Shown here: positions 5,785 through 14,304 of the stretch, piece by piece
How positions within the stretch are numbered: position 1 is the first letter of the stretch
Layout of the letters: each line of letters begins with the position of its first letter
NCBI GenBank assembly: GCA_910588215.1
Contig: CAJUQJ010000067.1
Coordinates: 1-16,394, forward strand
DNA length: 16,394 nt
Direction: 5' to 3'
DNA from: an uncultured Lachnospiraceae bacterium
GTDB lineage: Bacteria > Bacillota > Clostridia > Lachnospirales > Lachnospiraceae
Translations under genes and position numbers: made by a program
The notes under the pieces: model-generated
What the model was told of the DNA's origin: nothing
The model's database searches: none
What the model saw: the letters and a program-made list of their open reading frames with translations, nothing else

Positions 5785-8397
5785 ATGAAACTGACTGAAC
5801 TGCGGGTCAACCAAGTTGAGACACCTATGGGTTTTCAGATCACCCCGCTTAGTTTTTCCTGGAAAGTGGTGGAAGCAGGAGAGGCGAAGAGACAGAAATG
5901 GGCCGGTATCCGTATCTGGAGGAATGCGGGACAGGAGAAAGAGAAGATCTTCGACAGCGGACAGGATGAAAATGCAGACAGCCTGGACTACCAGGTGAGT
6001 CTGGATCTCGCGCCGCGAACCCGCTATACATGGCAGGTGCAGGTGACCGCTGATAATGGAGAGACGGCCAGGGCGGAGAGCTGGTTCGAGACCGGAAAAG
6101 GGCAGGAAGCGTGGAGCGGTCACTGGATTACGGCCGACATGGGAGCGGATACGCCGGCGGTGCTGCAAAGGCGGTTCACGGTGGCAGGCCTTGAAGGGGT
6201 GCGGAAAGCGGCAGGCGCTGTGGCTTCCCGCCTGTATATCTGCGGCCTTGGTATGTATGAGGTGTATTTAAACGGTGAGAAGGTAGGCAGCGAGTATCTT
6301 GCGCCTGGCTACCATTCCTATGATTTCCATCTGCAGGCGCAGACTTATGACGTGACGGAGTATCTGCGGGAGGGAGAGAACGAGATCCGGATCTGGCTTG
6401 GCGACGGGTGGTTTCGTGGACGTCTGGGATTTGACGGCGGTTATACGAATCTGTACGGTGACAGATGCTATGCGATTGCGGAACTCTATGTGGGCGAAGA
6501 GCCGGTTCCTGTCGTCATGACAGACGCAGATTGGGAGAGTAAAGAGTCACCGGTTGTATTCAGCAATATTTATGACGGTGAGGTTTATGATGCCAATCTG
6601 GAGGCGGCGCTGCAGGTTTCGGAGGGCTGGAAGGGTGTCCGCACGGAAATTCCGGACAGATGCGGCGATCTGTGTGATCGGTACAGTCTGCCGATCGTGA
6701 AGAAAGAAACCTTTCCCGTGGCCGAAGTGATCCATACACCGAAGAATGAGACAGTACTGGATTTTGGGCAGGAACTGACCGGGTGGGTGGAGTTTACCGG
6801 CTGTCTTCCGCGGGGGATGCAGATTCGCCTGACGGCTTCCGAGATCATGCAGGACGGCTGCTTTTACCATGAAAATCTGCGGACGGCAAAGACGGAATTC
6901 ACCTATATCTCCGACGGAAAAGAGAGGACGGTAAGGCCGCATTTTACCTTTTACGGTTTCCGTTATATGAAGGTGGAGTATTTGGATCAGGACGGCGCGC
7001 CGTTGGAAACGGCATCGGAGTTTTGGGCATTGCCGGCTGCCGCATTTACCGCGTATCATCTGCGCAGTGATTTTGACCAGATCGGAGAGATCAGAACGGG
7101 CAGCGATAAAGTTAACAGACTGTTCTTAAATGCGCTCTGGGGACAGAAAGACAATTTCCTGGATGTGCCGACGGACTGTCCGCAGCGGGATGAACGGCTT
7201 GGCTGGACGGGGGATGCCCAGATCTTCTCGGAAACCGCCTGCTATAATATGTACATGCCGGCTTTTTACCGGAAATATCTGTGGGATATGCGGGCGGAAC
7301 AGAGCATCCTGGGTGGTTCCGTGCCGAATGTGGTGCCTCGCCTGAAAGAGGGGATGGTTGCTGAGCACGGGTCCTGTCCGTGGGCGGATGCGGGTGTGGT
7401 CATTCCGTGGAACGTCTATCTGCATTACGGCAGCAAAATGCTGCTGCGGGAGTGTTACCCGGGCATGAGGGACTGGGTGGAATGCGAGCGGCGAAGGGAA
7501 GAAGCCCTCGGCGGGCCGCACCTGATCAAAGACGGGTTCCATTTCGCAGACTGGCTTGCCCTTGACAATGAGCAGCCGGGGCCTTTCGGCGCCACGGATC
7601 CGCTTTATATCGCCAGCGCTTATTATTATCGCTGCGCTAAGAGTGTGGCGGAGGCTGCAGCCGTTCTGGGTTATGAAGAAGACAGGAAGAAATTTGACGG
7701 ATTGGCGGAGAAGATTCTTGCCGCGATCCAGGAGAAATACTTCGACCAGGAGGGACTTTGCATCTGCCATACCCAGACCGGCGCGGCGTTGGCCATTGCG
7801 TTTGGACTGATTCCGGAGCGGGCCGGAACCAAGCTGGAAGGGGCGGCTCTGCGGGCCAGGGTGGAGGCGAACGATATGCACCTCAACACCGGATTTGTGG
7901 GCACCACTATCCTGAGCCAGGCGTTGACGGCTACAGGCAGCCATGAGACGGCGGTATCGCTTCTGCTTGGCGAGGATTTCCCGGGCTGGCTCTACAGCGT
8001 CAACCTGGGGGCTACCACCATCTGGGAGCGATGGGATTCGGTGCTGCCGGACGGTCGTATCAGCCCAGAAGGCATGAACAGTCTGAATCACTACAGCTAC
8101 GGCAGCATTGAGGCCTGGATGTACAGGGATGTGTGCGGGATTCGTCCGGGGGAGGCCGGATACAGGAGGGCTGTGATTGAACCTCATGTGGATGCACGGC
8201 TTAAATTTGCCGAAGGGAGGCTGAATACTTCCGCGGGGCTTTTTAAGAGCGGCTGGGAGTATGCGGATGACGGGACGGTGACTTATCGGGTGGAGGTGCC
8301 TTTCAATGCGGAGGCGGAGTTTGTGCTGGAGGGAGAACGCAGGATATTGCCGGCGGGAAATTACGCCTTCGTGCATAAGGAAAAATCCCGACAGTAA
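5785..8397 (+). CDS. GH78 alpha-L-rhamnosidase (full length)
   Basis: The protein is 870 aa from the ATG at 5785, preceded by GGAGGAGG (5771-5778). A TTG further upstream at 5758 has no ribosome site. Domain order is the standard one: an N-terminal fibronectin-like domain (about 1-110), rhamnosidase N-terminal and concanavalin-like domains (about 120-410), the six-hairpin catalytic domain (about 415-770) and a C-terminal beta domain. The catalytic loop DCPQRDERLGWTGD gives Asp464, Glu470 (general acid) and Asp477. TIWERWD gives Glu748, the presumed general base. The inverting enzyme would release L-rhamnose from flavonoid, terpenoid or pectic glycosides. No signal peptide is seen, so it should act on imported substrate. 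It is paralogous to the gene at 10103 along its whole length but lacks that protein's C-terminal extension. Confidence 0.95.
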   Translation: MKLTELRVNQVETPMGFQITPLSFSWKVVEAGEAKRQKWAGIRIWRNAGQEKEKIFDSGQDENADSLDYQVSLDLAPRTRYTWQVQVTADNGETARAESWFETGKGQEAWSGHWITADMGADTPAVLQRRFTVAGLEGVRKAAGAVASRLYICGLGMYEVYLNGEKVGSEYLAPGYHSYDFHLQAQTYDVTEYLREGENEIRIWLGDGWFRGRLGFDGGYTNLYGDRCYAIAELYVGEEPVPVVMTDADWESKESPVVFSNIYDGEVYDANLEAALQVSEGWKGVRTEIPDRCGDLCDRYSLPIVKKETFPVAEVIHTPKNETVLDFGQELTGWVEFTGCLPRGMQIRLTASEIMQDGCFYHENLRTAKTEFTYISDGKERTVRPHFTFYGFRYMKVEYLDQDGAPLETASEFWALPAAAFTAYHLRSDFDQIGEIRTGSDKVNRLFLNALWGQKDNFLDVPTDCPQRDERLGWTGDAQIFSETACYNMYMPAFYRKYLWDMRAEQSILGGSVPNVVPRLKEGMVAEHGSCPWADAGVVIPWNVYLHYGSKMLLRECYPGMRDWVECERRREEALGGPHLIKDGFHFADWLALDNEQPGPFGATDPLYIASAYYYRCAKSVAEAAAVLGYEEDRKKFDGLAEKILAAIQEKYFDQEGLCICHTQTGAALAIAFGLIPERAGTKLEGAALRARVEANDMHLNTGFVGTTILSQALTATGSHETAVSLLLGEDFPGWLYSVNLGATTIWERWDSVLPDGRISPEGMNSLNHYSYGSIEAWMYRDVCGIRPGEAGYRRAVIEPHVDARLKFAEGRLNTSAGLFKSGWEYADDGTVTYRVEVPFNAEAEFVLEGERRILPAGNYAFVHKEKSRQ

Positions 8398-8538
8398 AAA
8401 ATGTCGGATACAACTGAAAAAACAACATTCAACTTCGCAGGGGTGTCCGGTATGATACTTATAGTAAACGACATAACAGATTTCTTTTTAGAAAGCGGCT
8501 TGTATCAGACTATAAAAGAGTAGGAGGAAGGATTAGTA

Positions 8539-9963
8539 ATGAGTAATCAACCGAAAAAGAAAGGACTCAGCAAGGCGTTTGTCTGGTTTCATGCAACATC
8601 CGTAAACGGCGGCGCAATGGCGATCGCGGCGACGATCGCTTCCTATTTTTCCCTGTATGTACAGGAGGAGATCGGGATTACGGCGGCACAGTTGTCGGTT
8701 ATCCTGTTGATCTGTACATTGTGGGATGCGATCAATGACCCGATGATGGGCGTGATCTGTGATACGCTGAATCCCAGATGGGGACGTTATCGCACCTGGT
8801 TTACTTTTACACCGATATTCCTGTTGGTAGATATGTTCCTGTTGTTCAGCAATCCGGGATTCATTCAGGGGAGCCCGATGACGAAATGTATTTATGTATG
8901 CATCACATACATGTTCTATGGCATGATCGTGACGGCTTACACGATGCCGCAGATGGCAATCCTGCCGGCAATGACGCTGGATGATCAGGAGCGTAACGGT
9001 GTAGTGGCTAAAGGCGCGGGCGTGTGTGCGTTGATGTTCACGATCGCATCCACCTTCTCCACACAGTTGGTGCAGATCTTCGGCAGTTACCGCAATCTGA
9101 TGTGTACATATGCCGTATTTGCGGTGATCTCTTTCTGGGGATTGTATAAGACCTCGGAGGAACGTTATGTGACGCCGAAGGCGAAGGGAGAAGGCGGTTT
9201 GAAGCAGCTTGTCTTCGTATTCCGACATAAGGAGATCTGGCCGGTTATGCTGGTATGGTGCCTGGCATCCATTTCCTACGGCTTTATGTTTACCTCATCC
9301 GTATACTATGCACAGTATATCCTGGCAGGACAGAGGGTGGATTTTGCCACCATGGACGAGGCGGCGATCGGAGCGACCATCGGCGGAACGATTTCTACCT
9401 ACATGGGATTTATTTCCATGGGAGCGCTGTTCTCCATGATGGTGCTGATGCCGATCTTCCTGAAGAAATTCAAGACAGGTTACCAGGCGTTGATCGTATC
9501 CCAGATTTTGACTGTGATTTGCTACGTGATTTTGTTCTTCACGGGGCGTATGAATTTCATGTACTGCTGTGTATTGTCCTTTATCGCAACACTGGTGGGA
9601 GCTATGGTAAATGCACTGGTGAATGTGCTTGTAAACGATACGATCGATTTCATCATGCTCAAGGAAGGCAAACAGTTGAACGGTGTTATTTCTTCGGTCA
9701 AAGGTTTTGCGCAGAAATGTGGTACGACAGTGGTAAGTTCCGGCATGCTGGCAATTCTGGCCGTGTGTGGATTTGACGCGCAGGCCGGTCCTTTCGGTCA
9801 GACACCAATGGCGATTGCAGGTACTAATGTGGTCCGCTTCCTTGTTCCGGCGGTTGTGTCCGTTGTAATTCTCGTGATCATGATCTTCTATCCGCTTAAG
9901 AAATTCTTCCCGGAGATCGCGCAGATGAAGGAGAAGATGGCGAAGGAACACGGTGATGCGTAA
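8539..9963 (+). CDS. GPH-family (MFS) glycoside:cation symporter
   Basis: This 474-aa protein is strongly hydrophobic, with about 12 membrane segments. It carries the hallmark of glycoside-pentoside-hexuronide:cation symporters: WDAINDPMMGVICD (residues 62-75) followed by RWGRYR (80-85), the MFS-type loop between helices 2 and 3. Relatives such as MelB, XylP and UidB import glycosides, pentosides or glucuronides with H+ or Na+. The ATG at 8539 follows AGGAGGAAGG (8522-8531). It lies 141 bases after a GH78 gene and ends 50 bases before an intrinsic terminator, so it probably closes the glycosyltransferase-rhamnosidase unit. Context points to import of a rhamnosylated small glycoside rather than free rhamnose. 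Family certain; substrate inferred. Confidence 0.93.
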   Translation: MSNQPKKKGLSKAFVWFHATSVNGGAMAIAATIASYFSLYVQEEIGITAAQLSVILLICTLWDAINDPMMGVICDTLNPRWGRYRTWFTFTPIFLLVDMFLLFSNPGFIQGSPMTKCIYVCITYMFYGMIVTAYTMPQMAILPAMTLDDQERNGVVAKGAGVCALMFTIASTFSTQLVQIFGSYRNLMCTYAVFAVISFWGLYKTSEERYVTPKAKGEGGLKQLVFVFRHKEIWPVMLVWCLASISYGFMFTSSVYYAQYILAGQRVDFATMDEAAIGATIGGTISTYMGFISMGALFSMMVLMPIFLKKFKTGYQALIVSQILTVICYVILFFTGRMNFMYCCVLSFIATLVGAMVNALVNVLVNDTIDFIMLKEGKQLNGVISSVKGFAQKCGTTVVSSGMLAILAVCGFDAQAGPFGQTPMAIAGTNVVRFLVPAVVSVVILVIMIFYPLKKFFPEIAQMKEKMAKEHGDA

Positions 9964-10013
9964 ACAGTGTCAGACAGTTCTATTCTACAAAATTACATAA
10001 TGAAAATAAGTCG

Positions 10014-10059
10014 GATTCGCCCTAAAAAACCGCATGGATATTTAGGGCGGATCTTTTTA
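10014..10059 (+). terminator. Intrinsic terminator after the GPH symporter gene
   Basis: GATTCGCCCTAAA (10014-10026) pairs with TTTAGGGCGGATC (10041-10053). The stem is 13 bp including one T-G pair, the loop is 14 bases and a run of five T follows. Its last T begins the TATAAT of the next promoter. Confidence 0.85.
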
Positions 10060-10063
10060 TAAT
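10035..10063 (+). promoter_or_regulatory. Candidate promoter overlapping the terminator
   Basis: TATAAT (10058-10063) is a perfect -10 made partly from the terminator T-run. TGGATA (10035-10040), 17 bases upstream, matches 4 of 6 bases of the -35 and sits in the terminator loop. The ATG of the second rhamnosidase follows 39 bases later, after AGGAGG (10091-10096). There is little other room for a promoter. Confidence 0.5.
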
Positions 10064-10102
10064 CATGTTAATGAAATTGTGCAGACGTAAAGGAGGCAGG
10101 AT

Positions 10103-12892
10103 ATGCGAATTACAGATGTAAAAATCAACGGAATTAAGAATCCGATGGGTTTTTGTTATGATTATCTGAACTGTTCCTGGCGGGTGACGGAGACCGCGAG
10201 TAAGAAGCCGGCGGCGGCAGCTGTCGAAGTCAGCGCTTCGCCGGATTTCGGGGAGATCCTCTACCGCAAGGAGGGTGCGGACTTAAGATGGCAGGGCGAA
10301 AAGCTGGATCTTGCGCTGCAGCCCAGGACGGCTTATTACGTACGGGTGTCGGTTACCGGCGACGGGGGCGACAGCGCGGTGAGCGACCCGGCGGTGTTCG
10401 AGACCGGCAAGATGACGGAACCTTGGCAGGCGGAGTGGATCGCTGCCGAACCTCAGGATGATTTTCACATTCTGTTGAAGAAGGAGATCGTCGTGGAGAA
10501 GCCGGTGAAAAGAGCCAGGTTCTACGGTACGGGCGTAGGGATGTTTGAATTGTATCTGAATGGCAGCAAGGCAGGGGAAGAGTATCTTGCCCCTTATCTG
10601 ACGAATTATGAGACCCGTATACAGGTCATGACTTACGCGCTGGACGGCCTGCAGGAGGGGATGAACAAGATTGAAATGCTGCTCGGCCGGGGCTGGTACA
10701 TGGGCTTGTTCGGACTGGATCTGAAACGGGATCATTACGGCAGCCGGATGGCGGCGATCGGAGAGATCCATATCGAGTATGAGGACGGTGCGACAGAAGT
10801 CGTCTGCACCGACGGAAGCTGGGAGTATCAGGGGTCCGTGATAGAGGACTCCGGTATTTACGACGGAGAGATCGTCAACGAACTGCTCTGGGAGGCGAAA
10901 GAGAATCCGTGGAAGCCGGTACAGGTGCTGCATGAGCCGCAGAAGCAGGAGGAGACGAGAAACCTGAATAAAGCGCATTTGACGGACCGTCTTAGCCTGC
11001 CGGTACTTGGGAAGGAGAGCCTGCCGGTGCAGGAAGTGATCCATACGCCTGCCGGGGAGACCGTACTTGATTTCGGACAGAATTTTGCGGGCTTTGTGGA
11101 ATTCGAGGCGGATTTCGCAAGGGGTACGAAGATTGTGCTGGAATGCGCGGAGATCCTGCAGGAGGGAAATTTTTACCATGGGAATTACCGGGATGCAGAG
11201 TCGAAGTTCACCTATATTTCCGACGGCACGTCGAAGACGGTGCGTCCCCATTTCACGTTCTACGGTTTCCGGTATATCCGTGTGACGGGTTGGCCGGGAG
11301 AGTGCAGGAAAGAATCTTTTACGGGAAGAGTCCTCTATTCGGATCTGGAAAGGACGGGATATATCAAGACCTCGAACGAGAAGGTCAACCGCCTGTATGA
11401 GAATACCGTCTGGGGGTTGAAATCCAACTTTATCGATATGCCGACGGACTGTCCGCAGAGAAGTGAACGTCTTGGCTGGACGGGGGATGCGCAGGTGTTT
11501 GCGCCCACGGCAAGCTATCATATGGATACGGCTGCCTTCTTTCACAAATTCATGCAGGACTTGCGGGACGAGCAGCGGTTTATGGACGGCGCCATGCCGA
11601 ATTTCCTGCCTAACTTCGGGCACAAAGAGTCGGCGGGCAGCGTGTGGGGCGACGTGGCCGCGTTTGTTCCCAATACCATGTATGAATACTATGGCAATCG
11701 GGATGAGATGGCATATGCCTATCCCCTGATGCGGGACTGGGTGGAATATATTGACCGTAACGACGCGGCTCGGGGAAAGCGTACGTATCTGTTTGATTTC
11801 GCCGATACTTTCGGGGACTGGCTGGCGCTGGACGGTATGACGCCTGTCAGCTTTAAGGGCAGTACCAATGACAACTTCATTTCAGGTGTCTACTATTATC
11901 GCTCCGTGCAGATCGTGAAGGAGATGGCGGGCCGCCTCGGGAAAAAGGAAGACGAGGCGCGCTATGCCGGATTGGGGGAGGAGATCAGGCAGGCCGTCCT
12001 GAACGAGTTCTTCACGCCAAACGGCAGGCTTGCCATTGATACGCAGGCCGCTTATGTGATCGCGCTGAAATTCGGAATCTATCGTGACAGAGAGAAAGTC
12101 ATTGCCCAGTTTAAGGAACGGCTGCAGAAGGATTTGTATCAGATTAAGTGCGGTTTCGTGGGCGCGCCGCTTCTGTGTACTGTTCTGGGAGAAGCGGGTA
12201 TGTATGAGACTGCCTATGATCTGTTGCTGAAAGAGAGTTATCCGGGCTGGTTGTTCGAGGTGAACATGGGAGCGACCACGATCTGGGAACGTTGGAATTC
12301 CGTGGGGGAGGACGGCGTGATCAGCAATACCGGCATGAACTCCCTCAATCATTATTCTTATGGATCTGTCATGGAGTTCGTTTACGCTTATGCTGCAGGG
12401 ATCCGTCCGTTTGTGCCCGGCTTCGGCAAAGCGGTGATCGCGCCCCATCCGGATATCCGTCTGCGCAGGGTTGACTGCAGCTATCAGTCCGTATCGGGGA
12501 AATACGAATGCTGCTATGAAATCCGGGAAGACGGGAAATTGTGTATCAGGGTTGCAATACCATTTGGATGCGAGGCGGCGGTGGAACTGCCGGGGTATCC
12601 GGAAAAGAGCATGACACTTGCGGCGGGTGTCTATGAATATTGCTATATGCCCGAGACGGATTTCCGCAAACCCTATGGCCGTCACACGACGCTTGGCAGG
12701 CTGGCGAAGGATGCGCAGGCAATGGCGGTGCTGGGAAAATACGTACCGGCCATTGCAGGCATCGCCGCTTCGGGGGATCCGGAGATGGGAGCAAGCACCC
12801 TGGATGACATCTCTCATAAACCGTATCTGCCATTCCAGCCGGAAATGCTGGAGAAGGCGATCGAAGAACTGAAGGAGTTGATTGTAGTGTGA
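10103..12892 (+). CDS. GH78 alpha-L-rhamnosidase with helical C-terminal extension
   Basis: This 929-aa protein has the same domain order as the GH78 at 5785 and is similar throughout. The catalytic loop is DCPQRSERLGWTGD, with Asp449, Glu455 and Asp462; Ser454 replaces the usual Asp before the acid. TIWERWN gives Glu729, with Asn instead of Asp at the end. These flanking changes could shift specificity but leave the presumed catalytic set whole. After the C-terminal beta domain, about 75 extra residues (855-929) appear to form helices and include TLGRLAKDAQAMAVLGKY and a charged last helix. No signal peptide is present. The start is supported by AGGAGG six bases upstream. The gene converges on the AraC gene with a 22-base gap and no clear terminator between them. 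Together the two full-length GH78 enzymes suggest different rhamnosyl linkages. Confidence 0.94.
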   Translation: MRITDVKINGIKNPMGFCYDYLNCSWRVTETASKKPAAAAVEVSASPDFGEILYRKEGADLRWQGEKLDLALQPRTAYYVRVSVTGDGGDSAVSDPAVFETGKMTEPWQAEWIAAEPQDDFHILLKKEIVVEKPVKRARFYGTGVGMFELYLNGSKAGEEYLAPYLTNYETRIQVMTYALDGLQEGMNKIEMLLGRGWYMGLFGLDLKRDHYGSRMAAIGEIHIEYEDGATEVVCTDGSWEYQGSVIEDSGIYDGEIVNELLWEAKENPWKPVQVLHEPQKQEETRNLNKAHLTDRLSLPVLGKESLPVQEVIHTPAGETVLDFGQNFAGFVEFEADFARGTKIVLECAEILQEGNFYHGNYRDAESKFTYISDGTSKTVRPHFTFYGFRYIRVTGWPGECRKESFTGRVLYSDLERTGYIKTSNEKVNRLYENTVWGLKSNFIDMPTDCPQRSERLGWTGDAQVFAPTASYHMDTAAFFHKFMQDLRDEQRFMDGAMPNFLPNFGHKESAGSVWGDVAAFVPNTMYEYYGNRDEMAYAYPLMRDWVEYIDRNDAARGKRTYLFDFADTFGDWLALDGMTPVSFKGSTNDNFISGVYYYRSVQIVKEMAGRLGKKEDEARYAGLGEEIRQAVLNEFFTPNGRLAIDTQAAYVIALKFGIYRDREKVIAQFKERLQKDLYQIKCGFVGAPLLCTVLGEAGMYETAYDLLLKESYPGWLFEVNMGATTIWERWNSVGEDGVISNTGMNSLNHYSYGSVMEFVYAYAAGIRPFVPGFGKAVIAPHPDIRLRRVDCSYQSVSGKYECCYEIREDGKLCIRVAIPFGCEAAVELPGYPEKSMTLAAGVYEYCYMPETDFRKPYGRHTTLGRLAKDAQAMAVLGKYVPAIAGIAASGDPEMGASTLDDISHKPYLPFQPEMLEKAIEELKELIVV

Positions 12893-12914
12893 GCAGGCAG
12901 GAAACGGGAAGTTT

Positions 12915-14033
12915 TCAGGAAAAAGGAATAAACACTTCCTCGGCGGGCGCGTGCTTCTTACGGTATTCCTGCGGGGACATCTGATAGGAGGAGCGGAAGA
13001 CGCGGGAAAAGTGATCCGCCGAATTGTAGCCCACCCGCTCGGCGATCTCGCCTATTTTCAAGTTGGTATTGGTCAGATAGCTTATGGCATCCGCCATGCG
13101 TAACTGCTTGATCAGTTCCGTAAAGTTATAACCCGTATTCTGTTTGATCAGGGTGCACAGATGGGGTTCGCTGTAGTGGAAGAATTCGGCCAGGGACGAC
13201 AGGGACAGCGTCTGGTAGTTGTGCTGGATATATTGCAGCACCAGAGAGAAATCAGAACCCATCTGATAATTATAGAACTGCAGCGTCTCGCTGTAGTTGC
13301 GCAGCAGAGTAGAGAACAATAGGTTCATCCAGCTGATGCAGCTTATATTGCTGTAGGAGTCATCTTTATAGCATTCGCCCATCGCATTGTGGATGATCGT
13401 CTTGATCCAGGTAGTATTCTGCACGAAGAAGAGCAGGTAATTGGGATGGGAATCCCCCTGCAGAATGGTACGGAAGAAGAGGGACAGCAGATCCTGTCTG
13501 GACAATATGGAGAAGAAACTGGTATTGAAGGTGCTTTTGCGCAGCATGATGCAGAACACGGTTGAATCGTCGCCGATGAAAAGGTCATGCATGGAGTCGG
13601 GGGCCAGGATACACAATTCACCCTCGCGGATTGTCCGCGTTTCTTTTTCAAAGAAGAAAGTGCAGCTTCCGGACGCCACGAAGTCAATCTCAAAGTAATT
13701 GTGAGTATGTAGAAAAGGGCGCGTATATCTGGGATGCCGTATGATATAAGTATCCCGTTCTGTGGGAATGATGGAAGATTCTCTGATATGAGGGGAGAGT
13801 TTTAGGTCCTCCGTCAGTGTCAGGACCATATCGTCGATGATCTTCTCGAATTCCTCGTCCGGCATTTGACCAAACATCTTGTGATTGGGGATGCTTTCCG
13901 GCCGGGTCTCGGAGAGCAGGCCTTTGCGGTACAGGTATTCTGCCATTTCCGGGAACTGCATGCCGCTTCCAGTCCTTTGGTAGTGCTCTTTCAGGTGGCG
14001 CTGTATTTCGCCGTAAGTGATATAGTATGCCAT
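12915..14033 (-). CDS. AraC-family transcriptional regulator with cupin sensor domain
   Basis: This 372-aa protein has three parts. An N-terminal segment of about 95 residues has no recognised fold. A cupin-like sugar-binding domain (about 100-190) contains PFLHTHNYFEIDFV and GELCILAPDSMHDLF. A C-terminal AraC DNA-binding domain (268-362) has two helix-turn-helix units; the second, GEIAERVGYNSADHFSRVFR, is the family signature. The ATG follows AAGGAG (rc of 14039-14044) by five bases. It is divergent from the esterase and convergent with a rhamnosidase. It is the only regulator in the locus and most likely activates these genes in response to a sugar or glycoside. Ligand and targets are inferred; the nearest candidate site is the direct repeat at 14209-14235. 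Confidence 0.93.
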   Translation of the reverse strand: MAYYITYGEIQRHLKEHYQRTGSGMQFPEMAEYLYRKGLLSETRPESIPNHKMFGQMPDEEFEKIIDDMVLTLTEDLKLSPHIRESSIIPTERDTYIIRHPRYTRPFLHTHNYFEIDFVASGSCTFFFEKETRTIREGELCILAPDSMHDLFIGDDSTVFCIMLRKSTFNTSFFSILSRQDLLSLFFRTILQGDSHPNYLLFFVQNTTWIKTIIHNAMGECYKDDSYSNISCISWMNLLFSTLLRNYSETLQFYNYQMGSDFSLVLQYIQHNYQTLSLSSLAEFFHYSEPHLCTLIKQNTGYNFTELIKQLRMADAISYLTNTNLKIGEIAERVGYNSADHFSRVFRSSYQMSPQEYRKKHAPAEEVFIPFS

Positions 14034-14208
14034 GGTCGCTCCTTCTTTTGTGTTTTGCGCTTTGTATTATGCATTTTATAGTTTACACTTTGTGTCCTGT
14101 TGTCTGTGGAACGATCCTGCGGTGTGTGATTGAGGCACAAAGGCATTAATATTTTCATTATATAAGATGAGATGCGGGAGCGCAACCGAATAATTCCGGG
14201 CGATGGAA

Positions 14209-14235
14209 CTTAATAAGTGAGGCTTAATGAGTGAG
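14209..14235. promoter_or_regulatory. Direct repeat, candidate AraC-type binding site
   Basis: CTTAATAAGTGAG (14209-14221) and CTTAATGAGTGAG (14223-14235) match at 12 of 13 positions with a 14-base period. A partial third copy, TTGAGTGA, follows at 14236-14243. AraC proteins commonly bind direct repeats, and this one lies between the AraC gene and the esterase it may control, 70 bases before the esterase ATG. The period is shorter than the typical two-turn spacing, so this is tentative. Confidence 0.35.
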
Positions 14236-14253
14236 TTGAGTGAAAAAATGTAT

Positions 14254-14275
14254 TCAGGCGTAAGGATGCGCCTGA
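14254..14275. repeat. Inverted repeat in the esterase leader
   Basis: TCAGGCG (14254-14260) and CGCCTGA (14269-14275) form perfect 7-bp arms around an 8-base loop. No T-run follows. It lies 29 bases before the esterase ATG and could be an operator half-site pair or an mRNA leader hairpin. Confidence 0.4.
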
Positions 14276-14304
14276 GAAAATTAGGAAAGAGAGGATTGTA
14301 GAAG

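Noticed and set aside
7126..8376. Long open frame antisense to the first full-length rhamnosidase (416 codons)
   Set aside because: Its protein has no recognisable domain, is rich in His, Arg and Pro as expected of mirror-frame translation, and lies wholly within a clear GH78 gene.
8490..8506. Catabolite-responsive (cre) site near AGAAAGCGGCTTG before the symporter gene
   Set aside because: Only one half resembles the consensus; too many mismatches in the other half.
10283..12817. Two long antisense frames across the second rhamnosidase
   Set aside because: Same reasoning: mirror frames created by GC-biased codons, with no ribosome site and no family similarity.
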